NCBI GenBank assembly: GCA_019633985.1
Contig: JAHQWE010000075.1
Location: 1 to 64,000 of the forward strand
Origin: Acidiferrobacterales bacterium
GTDB taxonomy: Bacteria > Pseudomonadota > Gammaproteobacteria > Arenicellales > Poriferihabitantaceae
DNA length: 64,000 nt
Reading direction: 5' to 3'
Position 1 is the first letter of the stretch. The number at the start of each line of letters is the position of its first letter. A program made the translations under genes and the position numbers. Of the stretch, positions 51,310 to 60,754 are shown piece after piece. The notes under the pieces are model-generated. The model did no database searches. It was not told where the DNA came from and worked only from the letters and a program-made list of their open reading frames with translations.

Positions 51310-51695
51310 ATGGTGACAGCTCATATCGAAGTGAATACTAAGAAAACCCTTTCAGCCATTCTCAACTTCAACGGAGCAACTTCAAAACGAGAATTCAGTC
51401 AGACAGCTGACTCATCAAACGATCCGACAGCTATTTTTCCTCACCGAATCTATCCAGCACGCCGGCTCCGTCGCAAATAGATATTCGGGCTGTGTCGACC
51501 GAGGCCGATACGACGGTTTCGAAGCAGACAGAGGAAATCCTAACGTGAGCACATTTGGGGTTATATTAACTTCCCCAAATAAACCAAAAAAACCCTGCGC
51601 TGAAAACATGCGCGATCAGGCAGCAGAGGTCAACGCAACCTGACCTCTGCCACGGGGAATTCAAAACTGATGAACCAAAGTATTTCCGCCCAAGG
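51310..51695. terminator. 386-base gene-free stretch with two hairpins
   Basis: ATTTGGGG/CCCCAAAT (51553-51560, 51573-51580) and GCAGAGGTCA/TGACCTCTGC (51623-51632, 51641-51650) are perfect inverted repeats. The latter lies 46 bases after the betaine-binding-protein stop on the minus strand, and a T-run occurs about 30 bases further. They may terminate that transcript. No ORF is supported. Confidence 0.45.
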
Positions 51696-52652
51696 TTACT
51701 GAAACCAGGTATCCACCGCAGCCTGATTCTCTTCGACCCATTTTTCAGCGTACACCGCCGGATCCTGCTTCTCAACAACCAATGCGTATGTCATCTTGGT
51801 AAGCATTTCGTTATCAAGCGCAACTTTGGAAAGCATTGCAGCTGCGTCAGGTTGCTCCGTTTCCAATGAAGCAGCGTAGTTAATATGTAGCTTTGCAGTG
51901 TCCCAGGCAACTGCAGCCCGCGACTTTTCTAACCACCCTGGTGTTGGAGAAGGCTGAACAATCGTCCATTGGGTTGCATCGTGAGGAGGCTCGTTTAATT
52001 TGACTAAATCGTGTGTAGCGAACATGTGATGGGGGGTGTAACAAAAGAACACAACATTCTTGTTGTCGTTGACCGCGCCATCTACCATATCAAGTGCTTC
52101 ATTCTCTTCCATGACCATCAAACTCATAGTCTGATCGTAGCCATACGATCTTGCGCGAATTCTTTCTATCGTGGTCGAACCCCAGCCTTCCGCACCAATC
52201 CAGATATCCCCCTTGCCGTCACCATTTGAATCAAACTGACTCGCCATTTCGGGATTTCTAAGTTCGCTCAGATCCTTGATTCCTGTTCTTTCCGCGGTGC
52301 CTTTTGTCACGCACATTGCTTGGGTACCGTCAACAGAATTCGGATTCATACGGATTGTTTTTTTCCCATCTACAAACTGACGCTTCAGGTGCACAAGATT
52401 TGGCAACCAAACTTCTGGATGTACGTGCATTGAGCCAGCATCAATCGCTTTGATCACTGTGTCATTGGAGCCGTTTTGCAGCTCAACGGTGAGCCCCAGT
52501 TTCTTCTCCATTGCGACTTTCAGCACGTGTGCGGTTGCTTGAACAGAAGGCCAGTTGGGCACGCCGATCACAACATCAGCGGCGGTCGCCACCGACATTT
52601 GAACTATAAAAAAGCAAGCGCAGAGATGCGCGGATATTTTTCTTAACAGCAT
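51696..52652 (-). CDS. Glycine betaine-type ABC transporter substrate-binding protein (OpuAC-like), orphan
   Basis: A 318-aa periplasmic binding protein. ATG 52652 has an excellent GAGGAG SD, and the signal peptide ends near SVATAA. The PF04069-type domain begins DVVIGVPNWPSVQATAHVLK and includes EVWLPNL, VFFCYTPHHMFATHDLV and the late KVALDNEMLTKMTYALVVEK helix. Aromatic residues (Trp of PNWPS, Trp of EVWLP, Tyr of CYTPH) could form the box that holds a quaternary ammonium group. No ATPase or permease gene is adjacent, so it must use a transporter elsewhere, or act as a sensor. It is divergent from a GlxA-type regulator. Confidence 0.9.
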   Translation of the reverse strand: MLLRKISAHLCACFFIVQMSVATAADVVIGVPNWPSVQATAHVLKVAMEKKLGLTVELQNGSNDTVIKAIDAGSMHVHPEVWLPNLVHLKRQFVDGKKTIRMNPNSVDGTQAMCVTKGTAERTGIKDLSELRNPEMASQFDSNGDGKGDIWIGAEGWGSTTIERIRARSYGYDQTMSLMVMEENEALDMVDGAVNDNKNVVFFCYTPHHMFATHDLVKLNEPPHDATQWTIVQPSPTPGWLEKSRAAVAWDTAKLHINYAASLETEQPDAAAMLSKVALDNEMLTKMTYALVVEKQDPAVYAEKWVEENQAAVDTWFQ

Positions 52653-52858
52653 ATCGAACTCCTCAAAGTGTATTAGGGTAATTCGACCAACGAACAGACT
52701 CGGACCGGAGTCCACAACGTCAACCGTTAAAAAATCTTACTCCTTCAAAATTTGGATTTCCAGTGAAGAAATAGGAATACCTCCTGAATTGTAAAAATTA
52801 TCGTACATAGCGCCGCTATAACAATACTTAGTTAATCAAGAATATTGGAGATAAGTCG

Positions 52859-52909
52859 ATGATTACACTGACGATACTTACTCTGATTGACCGTATCACC
52901 AGCTATTGA
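52859..52909 (+). CDS. Possible 16-aa leader peptide
   Basis: ATG at 52859 with GGAG eight bases upstream and TGA at 52907-52909; the peptide is MITLTILTLIDRITSY. It is in the 460-base divergent region before the GlxA-type regulator gene, reading toward it. The rest of the region (52653-53112) is AT-rich, with no other feature recognised. Confidence 0.25.
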   Translation: MITLTILTLIDRITSY

Positions 52910-53112
52910 TCGGGTTTAAATACTTGTAATAAATTAAACTTATCCGATTACCCGGGAAAAATGCATGAAGTTTTCTTCTAAAGAAACAAATATTATTCAC
53001 AGCAAACTTGATACGCCGAAAATACTCAATGTAATTAGCTCAGCAGTGAACCCAAACCGATCACTTTTGCGACCGCATCGCAAGTCTGACTTTTTTTGTT
53101 AAGCATTTTGCA

Positions 53113-54117
53113 ATGAGCGCTGTACAAGATATCGAAATAGGCTACGTCAAAGAGAATGCCCAAAATACAGTGGGCATCTACTTAACCGACACCTTCAACC
53201 TGCTGCCAATGGTTGCCGCACTCGAACCACTTCGTATCGCTAACCGCGTGTCGAAAAAGGTTTTGTTTCATTGGTCGATTGTTACGAATGACGGCTTAAC
53301 AGTGAGCGCCTCCAACGGCTTAAGCCACGCTGCAGACTACTCTACAGAGACTGCTCCAGTTTTTGATTTTCTAATTGTTACAGGCCCTTTTTACACTAGA
53401 GACATCCAGAGTGAAGTGCTGATCAAATGGGTAAAATACCAGCATCAACATTTAGCAACCTTGATCGGTCTCGAGTCGGGCTGCCATACACTAGCAAAGG
53501 CGGGACTTCTCGAAGGTAGAAGGTGCACCACGCATTGGGAGCATCGAGAAGAATACAGAAACAATTGGCCAGAGCACCAATTGTCAAACGATATCTACGA
53601 AATGGACGAGAATATTTTCACCTGTTCTGGTGGAGCAGCGCCAATGGATATGATGCTCTTTCTTCTGGAAAGGATGTACGACCACGAGCTCGCAGCATCG
53701 GTGGCAGATAGAATGATTCATCCCCACATTCGTAACTCCGGCGAGCCACAAACAATGGATTTACGATCAAGGACGGGAGTCAACCATCCTGTAGTTCTGG
53801 AATGCATTCAGTTAATCGAAGCTAATATTGAACAGCCTCTATTGCCAGAAGAAATCGCCGAACTGATTGGAATTTCCAAACGGCAATTAGAAAGGCTGTT
53901 TCTCCGATATATGAAAACAAGTCCAGCCCGATACTACTTAACCCAGCGTTTGGAAGCAGCTCGCTCGATGCTTGAACAATCGAACACACGAATAGTCGAT
54001 ATCGCCAAAGCAACTGGGTTTCGCTCAGCGGGGCATTTTAGTACACGCTATCTATCGAGTTACGGTATTACACCCAGTGAGGCGAGAAGTCGAAGTATTG
54101 ACGTCGATCGACGTTAG
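53113..54117 (+). CDS. GlxA-family transcriptional regulator (DJ-1/PfpI plus AraC HTH)
   Basis: A 334-aa regulator. Residues 18-185 form a DJ-1/PfpI-type class I glutamine-amidotransferase-like domain, with the nucleophile-elbow position in GLESGCHTLAKAG. Residues 225-320 form an AraC-type double helix-turn-helix (LPEEIAELIGISKRQLERLF and RIVDIAKATGFRSAGHFSTRY). GbdR, CdhR and similar regulators of betaine and carnitine catabolism have this layout. It is divergent from the betaine-binding protein and convergent with the BCCT gene, so it probably controls uptake or breakdown of quaternary amines. The effector is inferred only from this context. Confidence 0.92.
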   Translation: MSAVQDIEIGYVKENAQNTVGIYLTDTFNLLPMVAALEPLRIANRVSKKVLFHWSIVTNDGLTVSASNGLSHAADYSTETAPVFDFLIVTGPFYTRDIQSEVLIKWVKYQHQHLATLIGLESGCHTLAKAGLLEGRRCTTHWEHREEYRNNWPEHQLSNDIYEMDENIFTCSGGAAPMDMMLFLLERMYDHELAASVADRMIHPHIRNSGEPQTMDLRSRTGVNHPVVLECIQLIEANIEQPLLPEEIAELIGISKRQLERLFLRYMKTSPARYYLTQRLEAARSMLEQSNTRIVDIAKATGFRSAGHFSTRYLSSYGITPSEARSRSIDVDRR

Positions 54118-54151
54118 CGTTGAACCAGAAATTTATCGCTATTTGTGTGCG

Positions 54152-54206
54152 AAAAAAACCGACGGTAGCGACTATACGTTATCGCTGGACCGTCGGTCTT
54201 TTTTTT
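54152..54206. terminator. Bidirectional Rho-independent terminator
   Basis: The stem ACCGACGGT/ACCGTCGGT (54158-54166, 54189-54197) extends inward through AGCGA/TCGCT with a GG bulge. It has T8 on the plus side and A7 on the minus side. It separates the convergent GlxA-type regulator and BCCT genes. Confidence 0.95.
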
Positions 54207-54283
54207 CTCAGATAAATCGAACTTTAACCTTATAGGTTAAATTCAACTCTCCTGATCAGCCTCAATTTGCCACTACAAATTGG

Positions 54284-55933
54284 CTATGCCGTAGTTGGCA
54301 AACCAGCAGCCTCCCTTCTTCCATCATTATAGATTGCTTTCACAAGTGCAGCACATTGCAAAACCATCACCAGGGAGAACGGCAGTGCGCCGATAACCAT
54401 CGCAGTCTGAATCGCTTTTAAGCCCCCAACCAACAGGAGTGCGGCCACCACCGCGCCTAGAGCGAGACCCCAGAAGATAATGTGCGGACGTGCTTTCGGA
54501 CCTTCATCACCCGCAGCGTTAATAGTGTTAACAATCAACACGGCAGAGTCAGCAGTAGTGACTAGATAGGTCATCAACAACACCACAATCATCGCAGCCA
54601 TTGCCCAGGCCAGAGCCTCGGATATTGGTGACAGCATGAAATTGGTCATTGCAAATATCTTGTCTCCATCTGGTGCACCCATGATTACGCCATCTGCACC
54701 GCCAGTCAGCTCAAGGTCGATTGCAGTACCGCCTGCCCAGGTAAACCAAACAAAACACATTAGAGAAGGAACGATCATTGCGCCAAGAACAAACTCGCGT
54801 ATGGTTCTGCCTTTAGAAATACGAGCAAGGAATAATCCTACAAATGGTGCGAATGCAATCCACCACGCCCAATAGAAAACAGACCAACCGCCTTGCCAGC
54901 CTTCCAGTTTAGAAGCAACACTGTCAGGGTTTCCATCTCCGCTCCATACTCTGAAACTCATGTCAGGTAACGCAATCAGGTAGTCCCAAATTCCAACCAC
55001 CAGGGCTTTCAAGCCAAAAAAGGTAGAACCAAATAGGAGGAAAAAGGTTAAAAGCGCGATGCTCAAACCCATATTCAGATTCGACAGCCATTTGATGCCC
55101 TTACCGACTCCAGACAATGCTGAGATGGTGGACGCGACCATAATGACGATGATTGCTACCAAAATTCCCGTTGTATTCGCGGTACCTGCTTCGTTCGTCA
55201 GCCCGCCAATTCCGATGCGAGTAAGACCAGACACAAACTGTTCAACACCAAACCCCAGAGTTTGCGCCACACCGAGAATGGTTGCGACGACAGCAACGAT
55301 GTCAACAATGTTACCAGCAGACCCCGACAACTTAGAACCAAATATCGGAGTTAGGGATGACCGCATTGTTAATGGCAGAGAACGTCTATAGCTAAAGAAC
55401 CCAAGAGCCAGACCGGCAATGGCGTAACACGCCCAAGCGCCTAGTCCCCAGTGAAGGAACGACCACTTATACGCCATTCGTACATTGTCGGCGGTCCCAC
55501 CTGTCGTAAGCCCCTGGATCACCTCTGGATTGTTGTTAAAGTGATACACGGGTTCAGCGACCGCCCATGTCAGCATTCCTACACCGATTCCCGCACCAAA
55601 CATCATTGAGAACCAGGAAAAGTTTGAAAACTCCGGTTTGTCATTTTTAAGCCCGAGCTTCAGACGTCCTGCTGTTGGCCATATGGCTAACGCAATACAC
55701 AAAATGACGAACAGTGTCACTGTCCAGATATACCAGGCACCGAACGACGCTAGGATAAATTTGTTGATGCCATTAAGAACAGCACCCGATTGCTCGGGAA
55801 AGGCAATGGCCCAAATTACCAGACCGCCGATAAGCAGCTTGGAGGTGATGGTAACAATTTGACTGAACCCCTTATAGAAACCGCTATCGGCGGTAGATAT
55901 AGGAAGTTCAGTTAACGCTGGTTTTATTGACAT
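54284..55933 (-). CDS. BCCT-family quaternary amine/sulfonium transporter
   Basis: A 549-aa, 12-helix transporter of the betaine-choline-carnitine family. The conserved stretch at about residues 108-130 reads FSMMFGAGIGVGMLTWAVAEP, and the helix-8 aromatic region includes GGWSVFYWAWWIAFAPFVGLFLARISKGR. It imports glycine betaine, choline, carnitine, ectoine or DMSP with Na+ or H+; the exact substrate cannot be read. The C-terminal extension is short, so strong osmosensing is not implied. ATG has AGAGGA eight bases upstream. A 10-bp inverted repeat lies in its leader. Its place beside the betaine-binding protein and GlxA regulator supports a betaine-type role. Confidence 0.93.
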   Translation of the reverse strand: MSIKPALTELPISTADSGFYKGFSQIVTITSKLLIGGLVIWAIAFPEQSGAVLNGINKFILASFGAWYIWTVTLFVILCIALAIWPTAGRLKLGLKNDKPEFSNFSWFSMMFGAGIGVGMLTWAVAEPVYHFNNNPEVIQGLTTGGTADNVRMAYKWSFLHWGLGAWACYAIAGLALGFFSYRRSLPLTMRSSLTPIFGSKLSGSAGNIVDIVAVVATILGVAQTLGFGVEQFVSGLTRIGIGGLTNEAGTANTTGILVAIIVIMVASTISALSGVGKGIKWLSNLNMGLSIALLTFFLLFGSTFFGLKALVVGIWDYLIALPDMSFRVWSGDGNPDSVASKLEGWQGGWSVFYWAWWIAFAPFVGLFLARISKGRTIREFVLGAMIVPSLMCFVWFTWAGGTAIDLELTGGADGVIMGAPDGDKIFAMTNFMLSPISEALAWAMAAMIVVLLMTYLVTTADSAVLIVNTINAAGDEGPKARPHIIFWGLALGAVVAALLLVGGLKAIQTAMVIGALPFSLVMVLQCAALVKAIYNDGRREAAGLPTTA

Positions 55934-56509
55934 ATGGTGAATCCTCTTTTTTGTTTTACTAATCTATTTAGGTTACACGTTTTTATAAATAGATTCGTGG
56001 TGCAAATATATGCGTGTCATATATTTAACAAATTATGTCATGATTTTGAAATTGATGTCACATTGCATCGCTGTACAAGGCGTGTATTGGTAAATTCACA
56101 CGAAATCGGTGGCCACACCCTCTTAAATTCGGGTGGCGGAAACCTGAGAAACAGAATGTTAGTATGTACTCTGATCGTGTCTGAAGCTAAACGCGAAAGC
56201 CTTCCTGAGGGTGTTGGACTATGTTGCTCAAATAAACAACCTCAGATGATCCGATTGAATCATTTTCGAAGACTTTGCAATTCTGCAGATTGATTGTAAA
56301 AACGTGGTCTTTAAAGTGAGTTCCGCTCTAATGAGCGGAAGATCTGACGTTTCTCTCAGCAACAAATCAGGACACAGCACTAGATAAGCGAGATGCCATT
56401 CAGAATACAGTTATAAAAACTTCTCGAGTACAGACACCTTTGAATAGTATCGTAGCTGCACCATTTAACAATATCGATCCGAAATCAAAACCAAAGACCA
56501 GTCATTCCC
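55934..56509. promoter_or_regulatory. BCCT upstream region with two inverted repeats
   Basis: AATCTATTTA/TAAATAGATT (55961-55970, 55986-55995) is a perfect 10-bp inverted repeat 28-62 bases upstream of the BCCT start. TTCCGCTC/GAGCGGAA (56321-56328, 56333-56340) is a perfect 8-bp hairpin. A 119-codon frame at 55934-56293 has no SD or family features and is not called. Confidence 0.5.
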
Positions 56510-56926
56510 GTGAACATAAAAACAATGCCAGGTCAGTTCTTTATCGGAATATTTATTGTTGTTTACTTCTTGTATAGCTTCGTGGCGTTCAGGAACCGAT
56601 TCGAAGAGAATTGGCGCACGGTGCAAATTGGTGATTCCAAAACGAGAGCGATAGAAGTGCTCGGTTCCAACCACAAAGAACAGCACCATATCGATGGACA
56701 AATTGTAGAAATACAGCAAAGTGATCAAGCGGGAAGTGAAATTGTTCAGTTTCTAGTTTGGGAGATAGGCGTTAACAACTATTACGTACTCGGTATCAGC
56801 GGTCGTGATCGGGTTGCGATTAAGGCACGAACCGAAGTGTCGCGGCTTGGCGCCGGATCAAGTACTAATTCAACGCTATCGATTAAAGCAGATCAAAAAA
56901 ATGAGCGATCTCTAAAGTTCAATTAA
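56510..56926 (+). CDS. Membrane-anchored BamE/SmpA-like small protein
   Basis: About 133-138 aa. The N-terminus is a membrane helix (QFFIGIFIVVYFLYSFVAF). The start is GTG 56510 or ATG 56525. The next segment, WRTVQIGDSKTRAIEVLGSN, resembles the 'I..GMTK.EV..ILG.P' motif of BamE/SmpA-like domains, and the following strands (IVEIQQ, VQFLVWEIGVNNYYVLGI) fit that small α/β fold. The end is charged. It is not a lipoprotein. The family assignment is tentative and its function unknown. It lies 33 bases ahead of another exported unknown, with which it may be co-transcribed. Confidence 0.55.
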   Translation: MNIKTMPGQFFIGIFIVVYFLYSFVAFRNRFEENWRTVQIGDSKTRAIEVLGSNHKEQHHIDGQIVEIQQSDQAGSEIVQFLVWEIGVNNYYVLGISGRDRVAIKARTEVSRLGAGSSTNSTLSIKADQKNERSLKFN

Positions 56927-56959
56927 TAACTTTCCTTTCCAGACCAAAGAATCAAACTA

Positions 56960-57700
56960 GTGACGCTCAAAGTTTTCTTCATTGCTCTCCTTTTCAGTCT
57001 ATGGATAAACATATCCGCTGCTAGTGACGGCGAATTCTGTTACGAATCAAAGTGCTGGCAATACGAAAATGTAGCGGATGTACAAGTTGGGGGAATGCGA
57101 CTCCCTGAGGGGGAGTATGTGCGAGTTGATAAAACCACCAATATTGCGCGAGACAAAAAAGAAAAAAACACCCGAGTGACTACCATGGTGTTAAACAAAG
57201 AAAAAATTACGGTAGAGCTCTTTAGCTTTCCCGATGCTTTTCCTCATAAGTCCACCGAGTTTTCATTTAGTTACGATCGCGTCAACAACCGCGTGATCAC
57301 CGAAGAAACAGCTGTAGGTGATAGGAGCAAAGCGCAAGAAGAGCGGATTATTCAATCTATTCCGGAGATCGCCGGCGATTTATTTAAGAATAACGGCTAC
57401 TACTCCTCAGGTGAGTCCATAGAGCTCGACAAATCGATACGAATTCGCGGGGATCACATTGATGTTCGCAACCTGCTCACTTTGCTCGGTAAAGTGCGAT
57501 ACCAGGGAGAAAACATGATCCTGTTGAGATCAACCTATACTTTTGAAGTGGACTCCGTGTTGGGATCAGCCGACGGATATATAATGCAAAATGCGGATAC
57601 AAGTATGCCGAGATATACTGCACACACGGTAGAACTCAATTTCGGAGATCAACTCAAGACAATAAAGATAAAAGGGTTTGCAAATATTCTCCCAAAGTAG
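56960..57700 (+). CDS. Secreted protein of unknown function
   Basis: A 246-aa protein with a GTG start and signal LKVFFIALLFSLWINISAAS. The mature N-terminus has a Cys pair (FCYESKCWQ). The body is β-rich and charged, including MRLPEGEYVRVDKTT, then KITVELFSFPDAFPHKSTEF and a late strand TAHTVELNFGDQLKTIKIKGF. I do not recognise the family. It follows the BamE-like gene by 33 bases on the same strand, and is convergent with the molybdenum hydroxylase cluster. It may be a periplasmic or outer-membrane-associated factor. Confidence 0.68.
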   Translation: MTLKVFFIALLFSLWINISAASDGEFCYESKCWQYENVADVQVGGMRLPEGEYVRVDKTTNIARDKKEKNTRVTTMVLNKEKITVELFSFPDAFPHKSTEFSFSYDRVNNRVITEETAVGDRSKAQEERIIQSIPEIAGDLFKNNGYYSSGESIELDKSIRIRGDHIDVRNLLTLLGKVRYQGENMILLRSTYTFEVDSVLGSADGYIMQNADTSMPRYTAHTVELNFGDQLKTIKIKGFANILPK

Positions 57701-57867
57701 AATCAATCTCGCGGTGTTCACCAAAAGCGTTGGGTTGTGGACACCAAAATAGACGTATCCTGCCGCCTAATTATCTGCCTGCGTTCATGAAGAAAAATCG
57801 CTGGAAGATCCCACCATCCCAACCATCTGCGCCTATCTTCAAACAATCACTGCTAAATCTGAAATAT

Positions 57868-60108
57868 CTAGGTGGACTGAATAGGTAGTGTCGTCACGGG
57901 TTCTCCAGTGAGTGCTAGCATTGCGTTTGCAATTGCCGGGGCGATTGGTGGCAGACCAGGTTCACCGACACCTGTCGGCGGATCCTGTGACGGCACAATA
58001 TACACTGCAATCTCAGGTACTACAGGCATCCTTGGCAACGAATAGTTGTGAAAATTACTTTGTTGTACCTGCCCTTGTTTCAGAGTGATTTCGGCTCCGC
58101 TTAAGAGCATGCCGATACCCATAATCGCAGCACCCTGTATCTGCGCCTCTACGGAGCGGGGGTTCACCGCGGTATTACAGTGAATCGCGCTGGTCACCTT
58201 GTGCACAACCGGATTTTTTCCATCCATGGATACTTCAACAATATGAGCGACCACCGAACCAAAAGACTCGTGTACCGCAACACCCCATGCTTGGTTGTCA
58301 GGCAATGTCCGCTCTCCATAGCCCGACTTTTCTACTGCCAGATCCAGTGCTGCCAAATGCCTGGGGTGTTTCGCCAGGTGCTTTCGACGAAAATCTACTG
58401 CGTCCACACCTCCGGCTCTCGCAATCTGCTCAACTAGAGTCTCCATGACAAAAGCAGAATGTGTGTGTCCGACAGAGCGCCACCACAATACAGGTACAGC
58501 AGTAACCGGATGATGTACATCAACCGAGATAGGTAGATCATAAGCGCTGTCTGCAACGCCCTCGGTGGCAGTTGAATCGATGCCATCTTTCATCAACATT
58601 GGCTCAAATGCAGTGCCTTTCAGAATAGAGGGGGCAACGATTGTGTGATCCCAGCTAACCACATCACCGTCGTCGCTTAAACCGATGCTCGCACGGTGCA
58701 TGGTAAACGGTCGGTAATATCCTCCACGAACGTCGTCTTCACGGCTCCACATCACTTTAAGTGGTTCAGTGCGACCCGCTGCGGTCCATGCCTTCATCAC
58801 TTTAGCGGTATCTGCAAGGTAGTCCGATGTCGGGGTCGCCCGGCGCCCAAAGCCACCCCCTGCGAACTGCGTATGAATCGTCACCTGCGCGGGAGAGACA
58901 TCCAGCACCCCCGCCACAGCACCTTGGTCAAATGTCTGGAACTGCGTACCGGTCCAAACATCGACCCTGGTATTTTCCCCACTCCCTGTCATTTCAATCA
59001 GTGCATTAAGTGGCTCCATCGGCGTGTGTGCCAAAAATGGAAAAGTGAAATCAGCTGATATCGTTTTTGCAACTTCTTTGTCTAGCGATGCCGAAGTTCG
59101 TGCTTTCAACCCATCTGTACCGAGCAACTCGGTAAATTGCTCTGCCATCTTTGTCGTATCAGGTAGCGCGTCGATATCATCGACGTGCTGCCACTCGACC
59201 TTTACCGCATCACGTCCCATCTTTGCCTGCCAATAGCCATCTGCGATAACGGCGATGCCTACCGAATCTCTATCTAGATCAACTTTCATGATTTGATCCA
59301 CGCCCTGAATCGAACTGGCAGCACTAGCATCAAAGCTCTCGACCTTGCCACCAAACCAAGGTGGTCTGATCAGCAGAACTGTTTTCATGCCAGGTCTTCG
59401 GGCGTCAATTCCAAAATCTTGTTGACCGGTGGACTTGTTACGCGTATCGAGACGTTCAACACCCTTGCCGATATAACGAAACTGATCAGGGGTTTTTAAT
59501 TCGACCTTCTCCGGAACAGGCTGTGACATTGCCGCAACAGCCAGTTCGCCAAAACCTGCCTCTTTTCCGTTGGGCCCGGTAATTTTTCCATTGTTCGTGG
59601 ACAGCGCAGATACATCAACCTCCCACTTTTCTGCGGCTGCAGTTAGCAACATCGCCCGCGCCCGCGCGCCGAGTTCTCTGTACTGGGTAAAACTATGGGC
59701 AATGGCAGTTGAGCCACCGGTAAACTGAATACCAAACAAAGGATCTTTATAGGCGTCTCCAGCGTTGGCCAGTTTGGCATCAACTTTTGACCAATCCGCG
59801 TCCAACTCGTCGGCGAGAACACGCGCCAGGCCGGTATGCGAACCTTGACCAAATTCCAGCCGGTTTACGATGATGGTAATCGAACCATCTTCGGCGATTT
59901 GTAAAAACTCTGATGGTTGTTGCAAAGGGGTAAGCCCTTGTTTTTTCCCTTCCGCATCCCCTTCGGCAACTGCCACAGGTGCAATCCCCAGTGCCAGTCC
60001 AGAAACTCCTGCAATTTTCATAAACCGACGGCGGCTGATAGGCTGATTGACTAAGGCACCCGCGTTATAAGACCGCCCCAATTTCTGCATTATCTTTTCG
60101 TAGCTCAT
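57868..60108 (-). CDS. iorB: Molybdenum hydroxylase large subunit (isoquinoline 1-oxidoreductase β-type)
   Basis: A 746-aa Mo-binding subunit of the xanthine-oxidase family, IorB type. The Tat signal is ISRRRFMKIAGVSGLALGI. Mo-cofactor contact regions include FGQGSHTGLARVLADEL, TQFAGGGFGRRATPTSDYL and VGEPGLPPIAPAIANAM, the last with the catalytic-Glu-type GEPGLP motif. It oxidises an aldehyde or N-heterocycle with water as oxygen source, and works with the [2Fe-2S] subunit 14 bases upstream. The partner complex is in the periplasm or on its inner face. ATG has a strong AGGAGG SD. The substrate is unknown. Confidence 0.92.
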   Translation of the reverse strand: MSYEKIMQKLGRSYNAGALVNQPISRRRFMKIAGVSGLALGIAPVAVAEGDAEGKKQGLTPLQQPSEFLQIAEDGSITIIVNRLEFGQGSHTGLARVLADELDADWSKVDAKLANAGDAYKDPLFGIQFTGGSTAIAHSFTQYRELGARARAMLLTAAAEKWEVDVSALSTNNGKITGPNGKEAGFGELAVAAMSQPVPEKVELKTPDQFRYIGKGVERLDTRNKSTGQQDFGIDARRPGMKTVLLIRPPWFGGKVESFDASAASSIQGVDQIMKVDLDRDSVGIAVIADGYWQAKMGRDAVKVEWQHVDDIDALPDTTKMAEQFTELLGTDGLKARTSASLDKEVAKTISADFTFPFLAHTPMEPLNALIEMTGSGENTRVDVWTGTQFQTFDQGAVAGVLDVSPAQVTIHTQFAGGGFGRRATPTSDYLADTAKVMKAWTAAGRTEPLKVMWSREDDVRGGYYRPFTMHRASIGLSDDGDVVSWDHTIVAPSILKGTAFEPMLMKDGIDSTATEGVADSAYDLPISVDVHHPVTAVPVLWWRSVGHTHSAFVMETLVEQIARAGGVDAVDFRRKHLAKHPRHLAALDLAVEKSGYGERTLPDNQAWGVAVHESFGSVVAHIVEVSMDGKNPVVHKVTSAIHCNTAVNPRSVEAQIQGAAIMGIGMLLSGAEITLKQGQVQQSNFHNYSLPRMPVVPEIAVYIVPSQDPPTGVGEPGLPPIAPAIANAMLALTGEPVTTLPIQST

Positions 60109-60122
60109 ATTTGCCTCCTGCT

Positions 60123-60581
60123 CTAAGCCAGCTTCGCTGCGGCAGATCGAATAGCTGCCTTAATTCGAATGTAAGTACCACAGCGGCAGATATTGCCGGC
60201 CATAAACGAGTCAATATCGTCTTCGCTGGGGTTTGGGTTACTTTGCAGCAGTGCAACAGCACTCATCACCTGTCCACTTTGACAATAACCGCATTGCGGA
60301 ACGTCATGTTCTATCCATGCCGCTTGAACGAGTTCACCTAGTGCCGCGGCGCCAATTTGTTCAATGGTTGTCACCTGCTTGCCCGCAACCGCTGAGACAG
60401 GTGTCACACAACTTCGAATAGCCTGACCTTCCAAATGTACTGTGCAGGCACCACATTGCGCCATACCACATCCAAACTTGGTACCTGTCATCTCCAGTTC
60501 ATCACGCAGCACCCACAAAACCGGCGTGGAACTATCAACCTCAACGCTCACCGCATTTCCGTTTAATACAAAATCAACCAT
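60123..60581 (-). CDS. iorA: Molybdenum hydroxylase [2Fe-2S] subunit (IorA-type)
   Basis: A 152-aa protein with two iron-sulfur domains. The first, plant-ferredoxin-like cluster uses CGMAQCGACTVHLEG plus an earlier/later Cys. The second, helical cluster uses CGYCQSGQVM and ICRCGTYIRIKAAI. It passes electrons from the Mo centre to an outside acceptor; there is no FAD subunit in the cluster, as is normal for IorAB-like enzymes that use cytochromes. It is followed by iorB after 14 bases, and ATG has a GAGG SD. It is exported with IorB by the partner's Tat signal (known for the family). Confidence 0.93.
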   Translation of the reverse strand: MVDFVLNGNAVSVEVDSSTPVLWVLRDELEMTGTKFGCGMAQCGACTVHLEGQAIRSCVTPVSAVAGKQVTTIEQIGAAALGELVQAAWIEHDVPQCGYCQSGQVMSAVALLQSNPNPSEDDIDSFMAGNICRCGTYIRIKAAIRSAAAKLA

Positions 60582-60754
60582 AACTGCCTCGCTTTAAATT
60601 TGGTCGGTTTACATATCCATACTTTTTTACCCACGATGTAGTTTAGCGTGTGAATTCTCATTCGCGACACCAGTAAGGAAATTTGAGATTACAAAAAGTT
60701 AAATTTCGAAGGTTCTCAATTGTAAAGTTACTTGTTATCCAAATTGATGCAGGA

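Noticed and set aside
55934-56293. 119-codon frame on the plus strand
   Set aside because: It begins in the BCCT promoter region without an SD and has an implausible Cys/His/Arg-rich composition.
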